Shown: piece by piece, positions 52,415 to 62,800 of the stretch | Layout of the letters: every line of letters starts with the position of its first letter | Position numbering within the stretch: the stretch's first letter is position 1 | Assembly (NCBI GenBank): GCA_012959525.1 | Contig: DUDB01000057.1 | Location: 1 to 64,000 of the forward strand | Length of the DNA: 64,000 nt | Reading direction: 5' to 3' | Source of the DNA: Planctomycetota bacterium | Lineage (GTDB): Bacteria > Planctomycetota > UBA1135 > GCA-002686595 | Notes under the pieces: model-generated | Database searches by the model: none | Told to the model about the DNA's origin: nothing | Seen by the model: the letters and a program-made list of their open reading frames with translations, nothing else | Made by a program: the position numbers and the translations under genes

Positions 52415-53389
52415 TTATAGGTCGCGCGGGAGACCCTTGTAGCGATCGTGCAACCAGAAATACTGCTCTGGGCAGGCCAGGATCAAGCGTTCGGTCTCTT
52501 GATTCACGAGCCCCATCACCTGAGAGGCGTCCAGGCCATCGAGATCCTCCGGGAGAACCACGCGGCTGAACACGAGGCGGTAGGGCCGCGGACCCTCTTG
52601 ACGGTAACACGCGGCGAACACCAATGGGGCCTTCACCCGGCGCACAAGCACCCCCGCGCTCCGATCACATGCGGCCGGCCGGCCGAAAAAGGGCACCACA
52701 ACAGGTTTCTGGCGAGCGCGATGGTCGAGGAGCATCAGGACGGCTCCCCCTGCGCGCACGACCTTCGGCACAGCCTGCATGGCCCCCTTGCGCGGGATCA
52801 TGAGAGCGCCCGAGTCCTGGCGCTGGCGATGCATATGGGCGGCGAGAAACGAGTTGCTCGGGGGTTTGGCGACTGCGTGGAAGGGGGAGAATCCGATGGC
52901 CCCGAGCGGCAGGGAGAGAGCCTCCCAGATGCCCACGTGGGCCGTGATGACCATGGCCCCGTTGTCGGCTGCGAGTACCTCGTCCAGACCGTCGCAGCTC
53001 TCAACCTCGAAGAAGTCTCCCAGACGATGCCCCACCATTCGGCTCAGCCCGGCGCTCTCGATGGCGACCCTGGGTAGATGCCGCCATGCCCCGCGTACCA
53101 ACTCTTCGACCCGCTTGGACGAGGCCTCAGGGAGAGCACTTTGAATGAACTCGCGTGCAGCCAGGGAGTGCCGACGGTCCAACCTGCGTCCCAGCGCCGC
53201 GAGGGCTCCGATCCAAACGTCACGTAACGCCCCCGGCAGCAGAACGCCCATGCCTATGGATGCTCGGGCAACGACTGATTCCAGCCAGGCACCTGCTCCT
53301 CCTCGGCTACGCTGAGCGGCTGGGCTGTACACCTCGACCTGCTCGCCCTTGGGCAGCGCCAGAATTCGATCTGAAAAGGACTCAGCCAT
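52415..53389 (-). CDS. Lipid A acyltransferase (LpxL/HtrB family)
   Basis: 324 residues from ATG 53389. The HX4E active-site motif is HVGIWE; PFHAVAKPPSN and DHRARQKPVVVPFFGRPA are the other conserved blocks. The family adds secondary acyl chains to Kdo-lipid IVA at the inner membrane. The start overlaps the lpxK stop by 8 bases, so the two steps of lipid A maturation are coupled. Which acyl chain is added cannot be told from sequence. Confidence 0.92.
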   Translation of the reverse strand: MAESFSDRILALPKGEQVEVYSPAAQRSRGGAGAWLESVVARASIGMGVLLPGALRDVWIGALAALGRRLDRRHSLAAREFIQSALPEASSKRVEELVRGAWRHLPRVAIESAGLSRMVGHRLGDFFEVESCDGLDEVLAADNGAMVITAHVGIWEALSLPLGAIGFSPFHAVAKPPSNSFLAAHMHRQRQDSGALMIPRKGAMQAVPKVVRAGGAVLMLLDHRARQKPVVVPFFGRPAACDRSAGVLVRRVKAPLVFAACYRQEGPRPYRLVFSRVVLPEDLDGLDASQVMGLVNQETERLILACPEQYFWLHDRYKGLPRDL

Positions 53390-54479
53390 GGAGCCCCGCG
53401 TGCATGGCGTCCCGCTCAGAGCGGCGCGCGGGAACAGGAAGGGAATCAAGCAGTGCCTGCACCAGAGGCTCGCCTTCTACTAGTGTGAACTCCACGTCCA
53501 GCGCGTGAATGGGTAATTGTGTGTCCCTCAACTTCACCGCGTCCTTGGCAGTGACAAGCACCGGACGCTGGCCAAGGCCCTTGAGGTCGGCAGGTTTATA
53601 GGCGTGGTGATCGGGAAAGCTGCGGACGTGGGTGATGTGTGCGCCCAGATCACGCGCCGTGCGCTCAAATGCCTCTGGATTGCCAATGGCAGAGACCAGA
53701 TCCACCTCAAGTCCATCCAGGAACGACGGTTCACGCTCCACCCATTGGCCGCCCTCCAGTGTGCGCACGCCCACGGGGCGATGACTGGCGAGGGCCTGAC
53801 CCACGCCCGGAGCCCAACGACGCAGCTCTTCCCGCAGGGCGGAGAGCCTCTCCGGATTCACGGAGTCGCAGCGAGTGAGCACCAACAGATCTGCCCGGGC
53901 CAGGGAGGACGGGGGCTCACGCAGTAGGCCGCGCGGCAGGAGCGCACACACGGGTGAGCCTCCCGAGGGAGGCTCGGGCAAGCCCCAAGGGCGACTCGCG
54001 TCTACGAGCACCACGTCCAACTGTCGCGCCAGACGACGGTGCTGGAAGCCATCGTCCAAGACGATCCAATCCATACCTTGACGCTCCAACTCCTTCCCCC
54101 CTGCGACGCGGTCGGGATTCTGGACATGCGAGACGTCCGGCAGGAGCGTAGCCAAGAGTTGCCCCTCGTCGTTCACGCTCGCAGACCCGCGCTTGTAACC
54201 GCGGGACAGGATTCCGGGCCGCAGTCCGCGCCCGATCGCCTCGCGCGCAAGCCACACCGTCATGGGCGTCTTGCCCGTGCCACCTGCAGACAGGTTCCCC
54301 ACGCTGATCACGGGTGTGTCCAACATCAACCGCGAGAGGAGGCGACGGTCGTAGAGCCAGCCGCGCAATCGGGCCGCAGCGCCAAACAGCGCGGCGGGCG
54401 CCCGCAAGCACTCCACAAATCCTCCCCGGTGGGCGAGAGCCCGATCCAAGCGGAGGGGAGCTTCAGACCCCATTGACAT
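53382..54479 (-). CDS. lpxK: Tetraacyldisaccharide 4'-kinase
   Basis: 365 residues. P-loop SVGNLSAGGTGKTPMTVWL, then ILSRGYKRG and VLDDGFQHRRLARQLDVVLVDA with the catalytic DDGFQH, all hallmarks of LpxK. It phosphorylates the lipid A 4' position at the inner membrane. ATGs at 54479 and 54473 are possible. It follows rpoZ by 26 bases on the minus strand. Confidence 0.94.
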   Translation of the reverse strand: MSMGSEAPLRLDRALAHRGGFVECLRAPAALFGAAARLRGWLYDRRLLSRLMLDTPVISVGNLSAGGTGKTPMTVWLAREAIGRGLRPGILSRGYKRGSASVNDEGQLLATLLPDVSHVQNPDRVAGGKELERQGMDWIVLDDGFQHRRLARQLDVVLVDASRPWGLPEPPSGGSPVCALLPRGLLREPPSSLARADLLVLTRCDSVNPERLSALREELRRWAPGVGQALASHRPVGVRTLEGGQWVEREPSFLDGLEVDLVSAIGNPEAFERTARDLGAHITHVRSFPDHHAYKPADLKGLGQRPVLVTAKDAVKLRDTQLPIHALDVEFTLVEGEPLVQALLDSLPVPARRSERDAMHAGLHG

Positions 54480-54505
54480 ACCAGCCACGCCCAAGGGCGA
54501 GGGGT

Positions 54506-54757
54506 CTACTCCTCGTCAGAGGATTCGCCCGGCTGGGGTTCGGCTCCAACCTCGCCCAGGCCTTCCTCATCGGGAATGAGCTCGATCAGGCCACGCTCCA
54601 TTTCAAGGAATGCGATGCGGATCGGATTCGTCTCGCGGGTATCGATCAGAGGAGAGGCACCACGGATCAGCTCACGCACACGCTTTTGGAGGAGCGCTGT
54701 CTTGTGAAACGATCCCTGTACGGATTGCTGCAAACGCTGGGGAAGGGTCAGATCCAT
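54506..54757 (-). CDS. rpoZ: RNA polymerase omega-subunit-like protein
   Basis: 83 residues. The core KRVRELIRGASPLIDTRETN ... NPIRIAFLEMERGLIEL matches the omega pattern RARQL.xGxxPLV ... NPxxIALxExxxGxI. The C-terminus is acidic (PGESSDEE). Omega helps assemble RNA polymerase. The start ATG 54757 gives the usual small size; no ribosome-binding site is seen. The low length makes the assignment less certain than its neighbours. It follows the HAD/kinase fusion gene. Confidence 0.75.
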   Translation of the reverse strand: MDLTLPQRLQQSVQGSFHKTALLQKRVRELIRGASPLIDTRETNPIRIAFLEMERGLIELIPDEEGLGEVGAEPQPGESSDEE

Positions 54758-54894
54758 AGGTGGAGGAGGAGCTCGAGCGGATCGGCCTCGCCAGGCCAAT
54801 CGTGTCAAAAGGGAATCAGAGGAGAACTCGAATCGGCCAGTCTACGTCGAGGGCCGCTTCAGAGACAACCCCAACAGGGCGCTCCAGGAGAACT

Positions 54895-56109
54895 TTAACC
54901 CTCCTCCAAGGGCCGCAAGGGATTGTGTCCCACCAGGGTCCGCTGGGCCAACTCTCCCGGTCGGTGAGCCGCATTCCACTGGCGCTGCCAGGGCAGAAGA
55001 ACCTCCGTGGCGAGCTCCAGCGCGACTGGAGAGTGGCGGGCGTCACGACCCTGGACGCGCTCGAGACTGATGGCGTTCGGCACCTCAAGATAGAGGTGAG
55101 CGTGACACAAGTCCCGCAGGCGAGGATCCAGGAGCATGGGACCCTCCAGAATGCGCACGGGCGTGGATGCGGGCTGGGCGAGCCGGTCCTGGAGCGCCTC
55201 CAGGTCATAGGCCTCATCCAGCGGGTCGACGCCCGCACGGTTGGGCTGCCGGCGCACGGATTCCAGTTCGATGCACTCCACGTCTCCCTGTCCCAGACGA
55301 ACCAGATCGCGAGCCAGGAGGGTCTTGCCCGAGGCAAGGTCGCCGCTGATACCAAGGGTGATGGGCTCCCCGCCGGGCTCCGGAACGAGCTCGCCCAGGA
55401 GAGTGCAGAGGTCCTTGGCGCGCCCGCCGAGCAAATCGGCCATCCCCTCCATTGAATCCAGTGTGGCCTGGGCAGCCACGTCTTCCCCGACCATGGCGTA
55501 GCCGTCAACCAGGTGCACGTGTGGCAAGGCGTTGGCCCAGGCCGCATCGCGATCCCCCGCCCGGTCCCCCACCATCACGGCGCTGCGCGTATCGAAGACG
55601 GCCAGGAGATCTTCGATCATGTCGGCTTTGTTACGCACGCGCGGGGAGTCCAGGCAGCGCGCCTCCTCGATCCAGCGGCCCAGGTTCAGGTCGGCCATGA
55701 GCTGATCGAGGTAGCGGGCCGAGCAATTGCTGGCGATCCCCAGGCGCACCCCGGCAGCGTGCAACTGAGTCAGGGTGGACTCCACCCCGGGCAGAAACCC
55801 GGCTCTGCCCTGGGCCAGATAGGCGTGCTCGGCCTCGATGCAGCGGCGCAGGACGTGTGCGCGCGCCGCCTCGTCCAGCTCCGGCAGGAGACGCGCCACC
55901 CCGCTACTCAGCTCGCCCCCCACGAGGGACATCCACTGGGCTTGGGTGGGCACCGGAGCCTCGATACCGAGCTCCTCGAATGCACGGGTGGCCCCCTCCT
56001 GCGCAGCCTGGGGCCAGTAACGATCCGTGGCGACCAGGGTGCCATCCATGTCGAAGAGCACAGCGTCGAAGGCGAACCTGTGTGTGGGGGCCGAATCCGA
56101 GGCGGTCAT
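54895..56109 (-). CDS. HAD phosphatase fused to a uridine-kinase-like P-loop domain
   Basis: 404 residues. N-domain (about 12-205) is a beta-phosphoglucomutase-like HAD hydrolase: nucleophile Asp20 and Asp22 in FDMDGTLVATD, ASNCS (motif II), Lys161 (RNKADMI) and Asp182/Asp186 in GDRAGDRD. C-domain (about 248-404) begins with ITLGISGDLASGKT (Walker A, Lys262) and continues with ILEGPMLLDPRLRDL, close to the uridine kinase/phosphoribulokinase pattern. All key residues of both parts are present. I know of no common enzyme with this layout; substrates are unknown. Last gene upstream in the rpoZ-lpxK-lpxL-hldE run, divergent from the ABC exporter. Confidence 0.82.
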   Translation of the reverse strand: MTASDSAPTHRFAFDAVLFDMDGTLVATDRYWPQAAQEGATRAFEELGIEAPVPTQAQWMSLVGGELSSGVARLLPELDEAARAHVLRRCIEAEHAYLAQGRAGFLPGVESTLTQLHAAGVRLGIASNCSARYLDQLMADLNLGRWIEEARCLDSPRVRNKADMIEDLLAVFDTRSAVMVGDRAGDRDAAWANALPHVHLVDGYAMVGEDVAAQATLDSMEGMADLLGGRAKDLCTLLGELVPEPGGEPITLGISGDLASGKTLLARDLVRLGQGDVECIELESVRRQPNRAGVDPLDEAYDLEALQDRLAQPASTPVRILEGPMLLDPRLRDLCHAHLYLEVPNAISLERVQGRDARHSPVALELATEVLLPWQRQWNAAHRPGELAQRTLVGHNPLRPLEEG

Positions 56110-56219
56110 GTTCGCACCCTACGACCTGATCGGCACCAATCCAATCGAGCAGGCCGCCGCGAGAAGACTGACCCTCCCCTCGGATCCGAACGCGGGCCCC
56201 CGTAGGATGCGCGCCCCCC

Positions 56220-57971
56220 ATGTCCTTGCTCTTGCATTTCTTCAAGCGCTTCCTGCGCTACCGGGGAGCCCTCCTAACGGGACTGGCCTGCATTCCCGCT
56301 GCCCAGCTGGCGGACGTGGCCATCACGCTGCTGATAGGCGAGGCCCTGGACAAGGTGGCGCAGTCCGGGGACACCGACTACATGCCGCGCATCCTTGTGC
56401 TGCTCGTGGGCGCGGCCCTCCTGCACTCGGTGTTCCGCTTCTTCCAGCGCTGGTGCATCGTCGTGGTCTCGCGCAGGGTCGAGGTCAACCTCAAGCAGGA
56501 TCTCTTCGACCGTCTCACCTCCCTGGACTTCGCCTTCCACGACCGCAGCCGCTCGGGAGACGTGGTGAGTCGCCTCACGAGCGACGTCGAGAACCTGCGC
56601 ATGTTCCTGGGCCCGGGGCTCATGTACAGCGCGGGCGCCCTCGTCATCGTGCCGATCAGCATCGGGATCCTGCTCACCCTCAACCAGACCCTGGCTCTCA
56701 CCATGGTCTTCCCCATGGTGAGCGTAGCCCTGGTCATGAAGCTCCTCACCCCCCGCTTGCATCGGCACTCCATGACGGTGCAGGAGAGCCTGGGGGAGAT
56801 CAGCCACCGAGCCCAGGAGAACTTCAGCGGCATCCGTGTGGTCAAGGGGTACGACCGCGAAGACCAGCAGGCCGGGCTCTTCTCCGGCACCAGCCGCGGA
56901 AACCGCGACAACCAGGTTCGCCTGGGCGAGGCACGCGGTCTGACCCACGCCTACATCCACACGGCGTTCGACACGACGTTCGCCGTGATCCTCGTCATCG
57001 GGGGCCTGGCCGCCATCGATCGTACGCTGCCCCTGGGGGACCTGTTCAAGTTCATCGACCTGACGCTGAAGATCTTCTGGCCCCTGATCGCCATGGGCTG
57101 GATCGCGGGCATGTACCCGCGGGCCGTGGCCAGTGCGGAGCGGGTACGGGACCTGCTCAACCGCTCCTCCGACATCGACAGCGGTACGACGCGCGTATCC
57201 AAGGACGACGTCAAGGGCGGACTGTCCTTCGAGCAGCTGGGGTTCACGTACCCCGAGTCGACGACCTGCGCCCTTCAGGGCGTCGACTTGCAGGTGCCCG
57301 CCGGCTCCACCCTGGGCGTGGTCGGACCCACCGGCGCGGGCAAGACAACCCTCCTGGAGATGGTTGGCCGCTTGCACGACGCCGGGTCCGGACGGCTCTG
57401 TCTGGACGGAACGGACGTTCGGGAGCTTAACCTGGAAGACCTGCGCCGATCCTTGGGGTACGTCCCCCAGGACTCCTTCCTGTTTTCAGAGCCCTTTGAT
57501 GAGAACATCCGGTTCGGAGCGGACGACGAGCTCGGTGATGAGCGGATCGAGGAGCTCATCCTGCGGTCCGCCCTCAAAGATGAAGTCGCCGTCTTCCCCG
57601 AGGGCGCAAAGACCCTCGTAGGCGAGCGGGGCGTCACGCTCTCCGGGGGTCAACGACAGAGGGCGTGCATTGCGCGCGCCTTGGCGCGATCCCCTCGGGT
57701 GCTCATCCTCGATGACTGCCTCTCCGCCGTGGACAGCGAGACGGAGAAGACGCTCATCGATCACCTGCGCCAGGAGGGCCGCGGGCGAACGGTGCTCATC
57801 GCGGCCCACCGCCTCTCCACGGTGGCGCAGGCCGATCAGATTCTGGTCTTGACCGGAGAGGGCGCGGTGGAGGCCGTGGGCACCCACGCCGAACTCCTCG
57901 CCCGAACCGGCTGGTACCGGGACACCTGGAACCAGCAGCAGTTCCTTCAGGATCTGGAGGAGCAGGCGTGA
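56220..57971 (+). CDS. ABC exporter half-transporter with non-catalytic ATP site (MdlA/BmrC-like)
   Basis: 583 residues: six-helix export domain (about 1-310) and an ATPase domain. Walker A GPTGAGKTT (about 368-376), signature LSGGQRQ (about 474), and Walker B LILDDCLSAVD, in which the catalytic Glu is Asp499; the H-loop His is in AAHRLST. With the partner gene (57968-59809) it forms a heterodimer: this subunit's Walker B pairs with the partner's altered signature. Stop overlaps the partner's start (GTGA). Substrate unknown; an MsbA-like lipid or a drug/lipid exporter is possible, as the gene adjoins lipid A genes. Confidence 0.92.
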   Translation: MSLLLHFFKRFLRYRGALLTGLACIPAAQLADVAITLLIGEALDKVAQSGDTDYMPRILVLLVGAALLHSVFRFFQRWCIVVVSRRVEVNLKQDLFDRLTSLDFAFHDRSRSGDVVSRLTSDVENLRMFLGPGLMYSAGALVIVPISIGILLTLNQTLALTMVFPMVSVALVMKLLTPRLHRHSMTVQESLGEISHRAQENFSGIRVVKGYDREDQQAGLFSGTSRGNRDNQVRLGEARGLTHAYIHTAFDTTFAVILVIGGLAAIDRTLPLGDLFKFIDLTLKIFWPLIAMGWIAGMYPRAVASAERVRDLLNRSSDIDSGTTRVSKDDVKGGLSFEQLGFTYPESTTCALQGVDLQVPAGSTLGVVGPTGAGKTTLLEMVGRLHDAGSGRLCLDGTDVRELNLEDLRRSLGYVPQDSFLFSEPFDENIRFGADDELGDERIEELILRSALKDEVAVFPEGAKTLVGERGVTLSGGQRQRACIARALARSPRVLILDDCLSAVDSETEKTLIDHLRQEGRGRTVLIAAHRLSTVAQADQILVLTGEGAVEAVGTHAELLARTGWYRDTWNQQQFLQDLEEQA

Positions 57972-59809
57972 GCCACGACCACGAAGAAGTCATCGCCACG
58001 AAGGCCTGGGATCACTCGCTGTTCAAGCGCCTCCTGCAGTTCGCGCGACCCCACCACGTGCTCTTCGCGAAGAGCTTCGCTGTCCTCATGAGCCTGTTCC
58101 TCCTGGAACTCTGCGGGACCTGGATCTGGCGTGGCGCCATAGATGGGCCCGTGGCTCAGGCCATTCCGGAGGGATTGAGCGCCCCGGAGGCACGCGCCGC
58201 TCTCGTGCGCTCCCTGTACGGCTGGGTGGGAGTCTACGTCGCCCTCATCGCCATCATGGGCGTGCTTCGTTACTTCGAGGTGGCCACTCTCACGCGCACG
58301 GGTCAGGCGGTCATCCACGACATGCGCTGCCGGGTCTTCCGACACATGCAGCACTTGGACCTGGCCTACTTCGACAAGCAACCCACGGGTGCGCTTGTCA
58401 CACGGGTGACCACCGACATCGAGAACCTGAGCGAGCTGTTCACCTCCGGAGTGGTGGTGCTGTTCTTTGACGTGATCAAGGTCGTTGGAGTCCTGGGGCT
58501 GTTGTTCGCCATCGACTCGCATCTCGCCCTCGTCGTGACTCTCATGACGCCGATCCTCATCGGTCTCTCCATCGCCTTCCGCGGCGGTGCGCGACGGGCA
58601 CACCGGCTGGTCCGGGCACGCCTGGCTCGGCTCAACGGGTACCTGCAGGAGGTCCTCTCGGGCATACGGGTGGTCCAGGTCTTTGGTCGTGAGAAGCGCG
58701 TCTCGAGGCGCTTCGCGGAGCACCTGAGTCGGTACTTCGACGCCAACCGCCGCACGATCTTTCTCTTTGCCCTGTTCTACCCCTCCATGTCCCTGGCGGT
58801 GTTCCTGATCCAGGGCGCGGCGCTCTGGGTGGGAATCGAGGCCATGGCCAAAGGCAGCCTGAGCTACGGCCAGTTCGTGCAGTTCTGGTTCCTGCTCAGC
58901 ATGCTCGTGCGACCCATCCGCGAGCTGGGCGAGCGCTACAACATTCTCCAGTCCGCCTTCGCCTCGGCTGAGCGCATTTTCGCAGTGCTCGACAAGTCAC
59001 CGACCCTGACCGTCCCGATCGACCCGACCCCCCTTCCGGCCAGCCACGGCATGCCCCCGGAGGTGCGATTTGAGGGCGTGAGCTTTGCCTACCTGGAAGG
59101 CACGCCGGTCCTCCAGGACGTGAGCTTCGAGATACCGGCGGGCAAGACCGTGGCCGTCGTGGGCGCCACGGGTGCCGGCAAGTCTACCTTGGTCAATCTA
59201 CTCCTTCGCTTCTACGACCCCAGCGGGGGCCAGGTGCGCCTGGGGGGAGTGCCCCTGGACGAGCTTCAAGCCGGGAACCTGCGGCAGTCCTTCGGGCTCG
59301 TGCTGCAAGAGGACTTCCTGTTCAGCGGAAGTGTGCGAGACAACCTGGTCATGGGGCGGGAGGACATCGGTGAAGACGAGCTGGCCGAGGCATTGGTCGC
59401 CAGCGGAGCCGGGCCCTTCGTCGAAGGGCTGGAAGGTGGACTGGAAGCGCCAGTCGCCGAACGGGGTGCTACGTTCTCAACGGGCGAGCGCCAGCTTCTC
59501 GCCATCGCCCGCGCTCTCGCGGGACGACCCGACGTCATCATCCTGGACGAGGCCACGGCGAGCGTAGACTCGGCCACCGAGAGACGCATCGAACGGGCCA
59601 CCCGGTCGTTGCTATCCGAACGCAGCGCGCTGGTGATAGCCCACCGCCTCTCCACCATCCGGGAAGCGGACGAAATCCTGGTCATGGAGCGCGGCCGGAT
59701 TGTGGAGCGCGGGACCCATGAGAGCCTCTTACGGACCGGTGGACCCTACGGACGCCTCTACCACCTGCAGTTTGAGGGCCAAGAAGGGGGGGGAGCCCAT
59801 CCCGGCTAG
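57968..59809 (+). CDS. ABC exporter half-transporter, partner subunit (MdlB/BmrD-like)
   Basis: 613 residues, GTG start within the overlap. Six-helix domain (about 30-340), then Walker A GATGAGKST (about 399), an altered signature FSTGERQ (about 503-509, canonical LSGGQ) and an intact Walker B IILDEATAS with Glu528, and H-loop AHRLST. Together with the preceding subunit it builds one degenerate and one catalytic ATP site, as in known heterodimeric exporters such as TM287/288 and BmrCD. Inner-membrane export pump; substrate unknown. Confidence 0.92.
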   Translation: MSHDHEEVIATKAWDHSLFKRLLQFARPHHVLFAKSFAVLMSLFLLELCGTWIWRGAIDGPVAQAIPEGLSAPEARAALVRSLYGWVGVYVALIAIMGVLRYFEVATLTRTGQAVIHDMRCRVFRHMQHLDLAYFDKQPTGALVTRVTTDIENLSELFTSGVVVLFFDVIKVVGVLGLLFAIDSHLALVVTLMTPILIGLSIAFRGGARRAHRLVRARLARLNGYLQEVLSGIRVVQVFGREKRVSRRFAEHLSRYFDANRRTIFLFALFYPSMSLAVFLIQGAALWVGIEAMAKGSLSYGQFVQFWFLLSMLVRPIRELGERYNILQSAFASAERIFAVLDKSPTLTVPIDPTPLPASHGMPPEVRFEGVSFAYLEGTPVLQDVSFEIPAGKTVAVVGATGAGKSTLVNLLLRFYDPSGGQVRLGGVPLDELQAGNLRQSFGLVLQEDFLFSGSVRDNLVMGREDIGEDELAEALVASGAGPFVEGLEGGLEAPVAERGATFSTGERQLLAIARALAGRPDVIILDEATASVDSATERRIERATRSLLSERSALVIAHRLSTIREADEILVMERGRIVERGTHESLLRTGGPYGRLYHLQFEGQEGGGAHPG

Positions 59810-59870
59810 GTCCCGGGAGTAGGTTTGTTAGGCTGAAACCCCTAGTTTCGTTTTGCCTATATCTGTCAGC

Positions 59871-62800
59871 ATGGTCCCATCCCAACCCTGTCCCCGGCGA
59901 TGCCGCACGTCCCTCCCCTGGGCCCTGCTGACCCTGGTGGTGGCTTGTGGAACCGGCCCCGGCCGGGCCTCGCGGCAGGCCAGCCATACGCCAGGTACCG
60001 TGGTGGAGCTGCCAGGAGGCGGGTTCTTCATCTCCGACCCCAACCTGGCCGGCAACGGGTCTGAACTGCGCCTCAGCCGCGTCGCTCATGGGCGCTTGGT
60101 GGAGGCATTCGGTCTGGATGCCACGGGCACGCGCATGCCCATGGCGGGCGAGTTCATGATCGGCCCCTTCCTCGTGAGTGACGGCCAGAACTACGTCCTG
60201 GAGACGAATGCAGTCACGTCCCAGCAGTCGCTGATCATCCTGCGCGACGTGACCGACACCGCCGCCGGAGGTGGACGAGCCCAGTTCTACTCCCTGCTCA
60301 AGCTGGCAGAGGGCGATGTGATCCCCATCCAACCCCTGGCGGCGGGCGGAGCGGGGGGCTACTCCATGCTGCCTCGCAACGGAACGTTGCTGTTCCAGTT
60401 CGACGACCTGGTTGACGCGACCAGCGTCACACCCGCCACCTTGCGCGTACTTACGGGCGCCCCACCCAGCCTGCCATTCGAAGCTCGCATCACTATGGAT
60501 GGTTACCACGGGGGTCTATCCAACGGCAGCTTCTACTCGTCGCGCGTGTTCGTAGACATGACCGTGAGCGAGCTGGAGTCGTTCAAGACGTCGCCGCCCC
60601 TTCCCATCAACACCTCGGGACTGCCGCCAGCAGTGGACGTCAACCTGGCCAACATGGAGGTGCGCATCCCCACCGTGGTGAACTACAACACGGGACAGAC
60701 CACCCTGCTCGCCAACGTCTCCGGGCATCCGCTGGCAACGGTGGGGAACGGCCCGGTGGACTTCAACTCCCCCACCTTGGATGTCGTGCGCGCCGCACGT
60801 TCCGGAGGCAAGGAGGAATACACGGGGGATGCTTACAACGGTTTCCTTCCCGACCAGCAAGCGCCCCGCATCGTGGGCACCCAAGCGGTCGAGATTCCTT
60901 TCGCCCCAGTACATCAAGCGGGCACCTTCTTCCTGGTGCCACAGATCCGGTTCGACGCCAAATTCTGCGCGCAAACGCCTGATCCAGGCGACCTATTGGT
61001 ACAGCCCGGCATCTACGCCGAGGTCACGCGCACACCGACATTGGTACAGGATGGCCTGCTCAAGAACGTCGAGGTGCGCCTGATCGTCTACCCCATCAGT
61101 TGGGATTCGGGCGACGGGCCGGCGGAGTGGGTCAACACCAGCGTCGGGGCAGCCGAGTTCAGCGCACCCTTTGATCTGCTGGCGGACTCGGGCACAGAGG
61201 CCTGCTACACACGCATCCTGCCCCAGCCGAGTGGCTATCCAAGCCAGCCCGGAGCAGGACTGCACACCTCCTCCAGCATTGAGCTGCGCTTCAGTGAGGC
61301 CATGGACCCCCAATCCGTCACGGCCTTCGACTCCATGACCCTCACCCGATCCCCGGCTCCCACCACCGGGGCCCCTCCCCTGGGCACGGATCAGTACGTG
61401 GTGGGATCCGTTTCTCAATCCGCGGACCTGACACGGTTCACTTACGTGCCGGATCTGCCCCTGGCCCACGCAGTCGGCGTGGCCGAGAACTACTTCCTGA
61501 ATCTGGCGTCTGGCACTTGGAGCCCCACCGACCTGTCGGGCAACCCTCTGGATTTCAGCCTGCCTGAGGTGCTCTTGAGCCTTGACCCCACGGCTGGCCC
61601 CCAGAGCAACGGTGGGCGCGTCAGCCGCTTCAGCGCCCTGGACGAGGAGGCGCCTTTTGGGGACGAGACCAAGGCGCTGCCGGAGTGGTCCGGGCAGCAC
61701 CTCTACGACTTTGGCCTGGAGTTGATCCGCCCGCGCCCGGTGATTCGCTTCTTGGGCCCGGCGGACAGATCGAACCCTGTACCGGCTCTGATGGCCTACT
61801 TCGTGTCGGGAGTCCAGACGCCCCTCTCGAACTACGGCAGTCGCTGTCAGACCATCTGGCGTTACTGCGAGTTTGGGCTGGGGCTCACTGACGCCTCCAA
61901 GTTCAACATGGACCTGGAGGGCTTGTATTGGAGTCCTGCGCTGGGATCCGTGAACTTCGATACGTTCCAGCAATTCGAAATCAAGCTCGCCCACTCGGCA
62001 TGGGTGCCGGACGAGTACGTCAACGCCTCCACCAATCTCCCCCAGTTTGGGGGATCTGGTCTGACGAACTTCTACAGCAAGAACATTCTGGACTCGGTGG
62101 AGGATCCTCTCGCCGTCGTCCATCCGCGCTACCTGGGATATCAGATCAACCCCGGTGACCTGACGGCAACGCCCCAGGGTATGGACATCATGCCCTACCC
62201 CTGGAACCGAACCGTGGCTCCAGAAGACTGGACCACGTACACCTGGCGTGACACTTCTCTTCGCAAGCGCGCAGCCAAGGGCGGAGGTGGCTTGGATCTG
62301 TGGCAGGTCTACTACGCCACGGGCAAGACGCGCCCCAGTAATCCCTACTTCATGGCCAACCAGGCCCGCTCATCGGGACTGAGCCTCCTGATGGACTTCA
62401 GTTGCTTTCCAGATGAAGGAGCCGTGGGCCAGAACGCGATGGGCATCGCGCTGGCTTCGGCTTCGGCCCCCCAGCCCTACTTCAGGGCCTTCACGTCGGG
62501 AGGAGTCAAGAAGAACGGCAAGATCAAGCTGATCAACCCGGACAAGGAAACGCGGGCCAATGGCGGATTCAACCCGCTCTCAAGCCCGCCCGGCGCACCA
62601 ACCCCCGGGAATGACCCCGTGGTGTATATGGGAGCCGCTGATTTTGTCGTGCGCACGTCCCGCAGCCACTCGGTCTGGTTCCCGGCCACCGATCCCCTTG
62701 GTGGGGGCACGTTCGCGGCCCCTCTGTTCAGCTCACCGATTACCGAACCAAGAGCCGAGGATCAGACAGCAGGCACCTCGGTGGTATTGAATTTCAGGGG

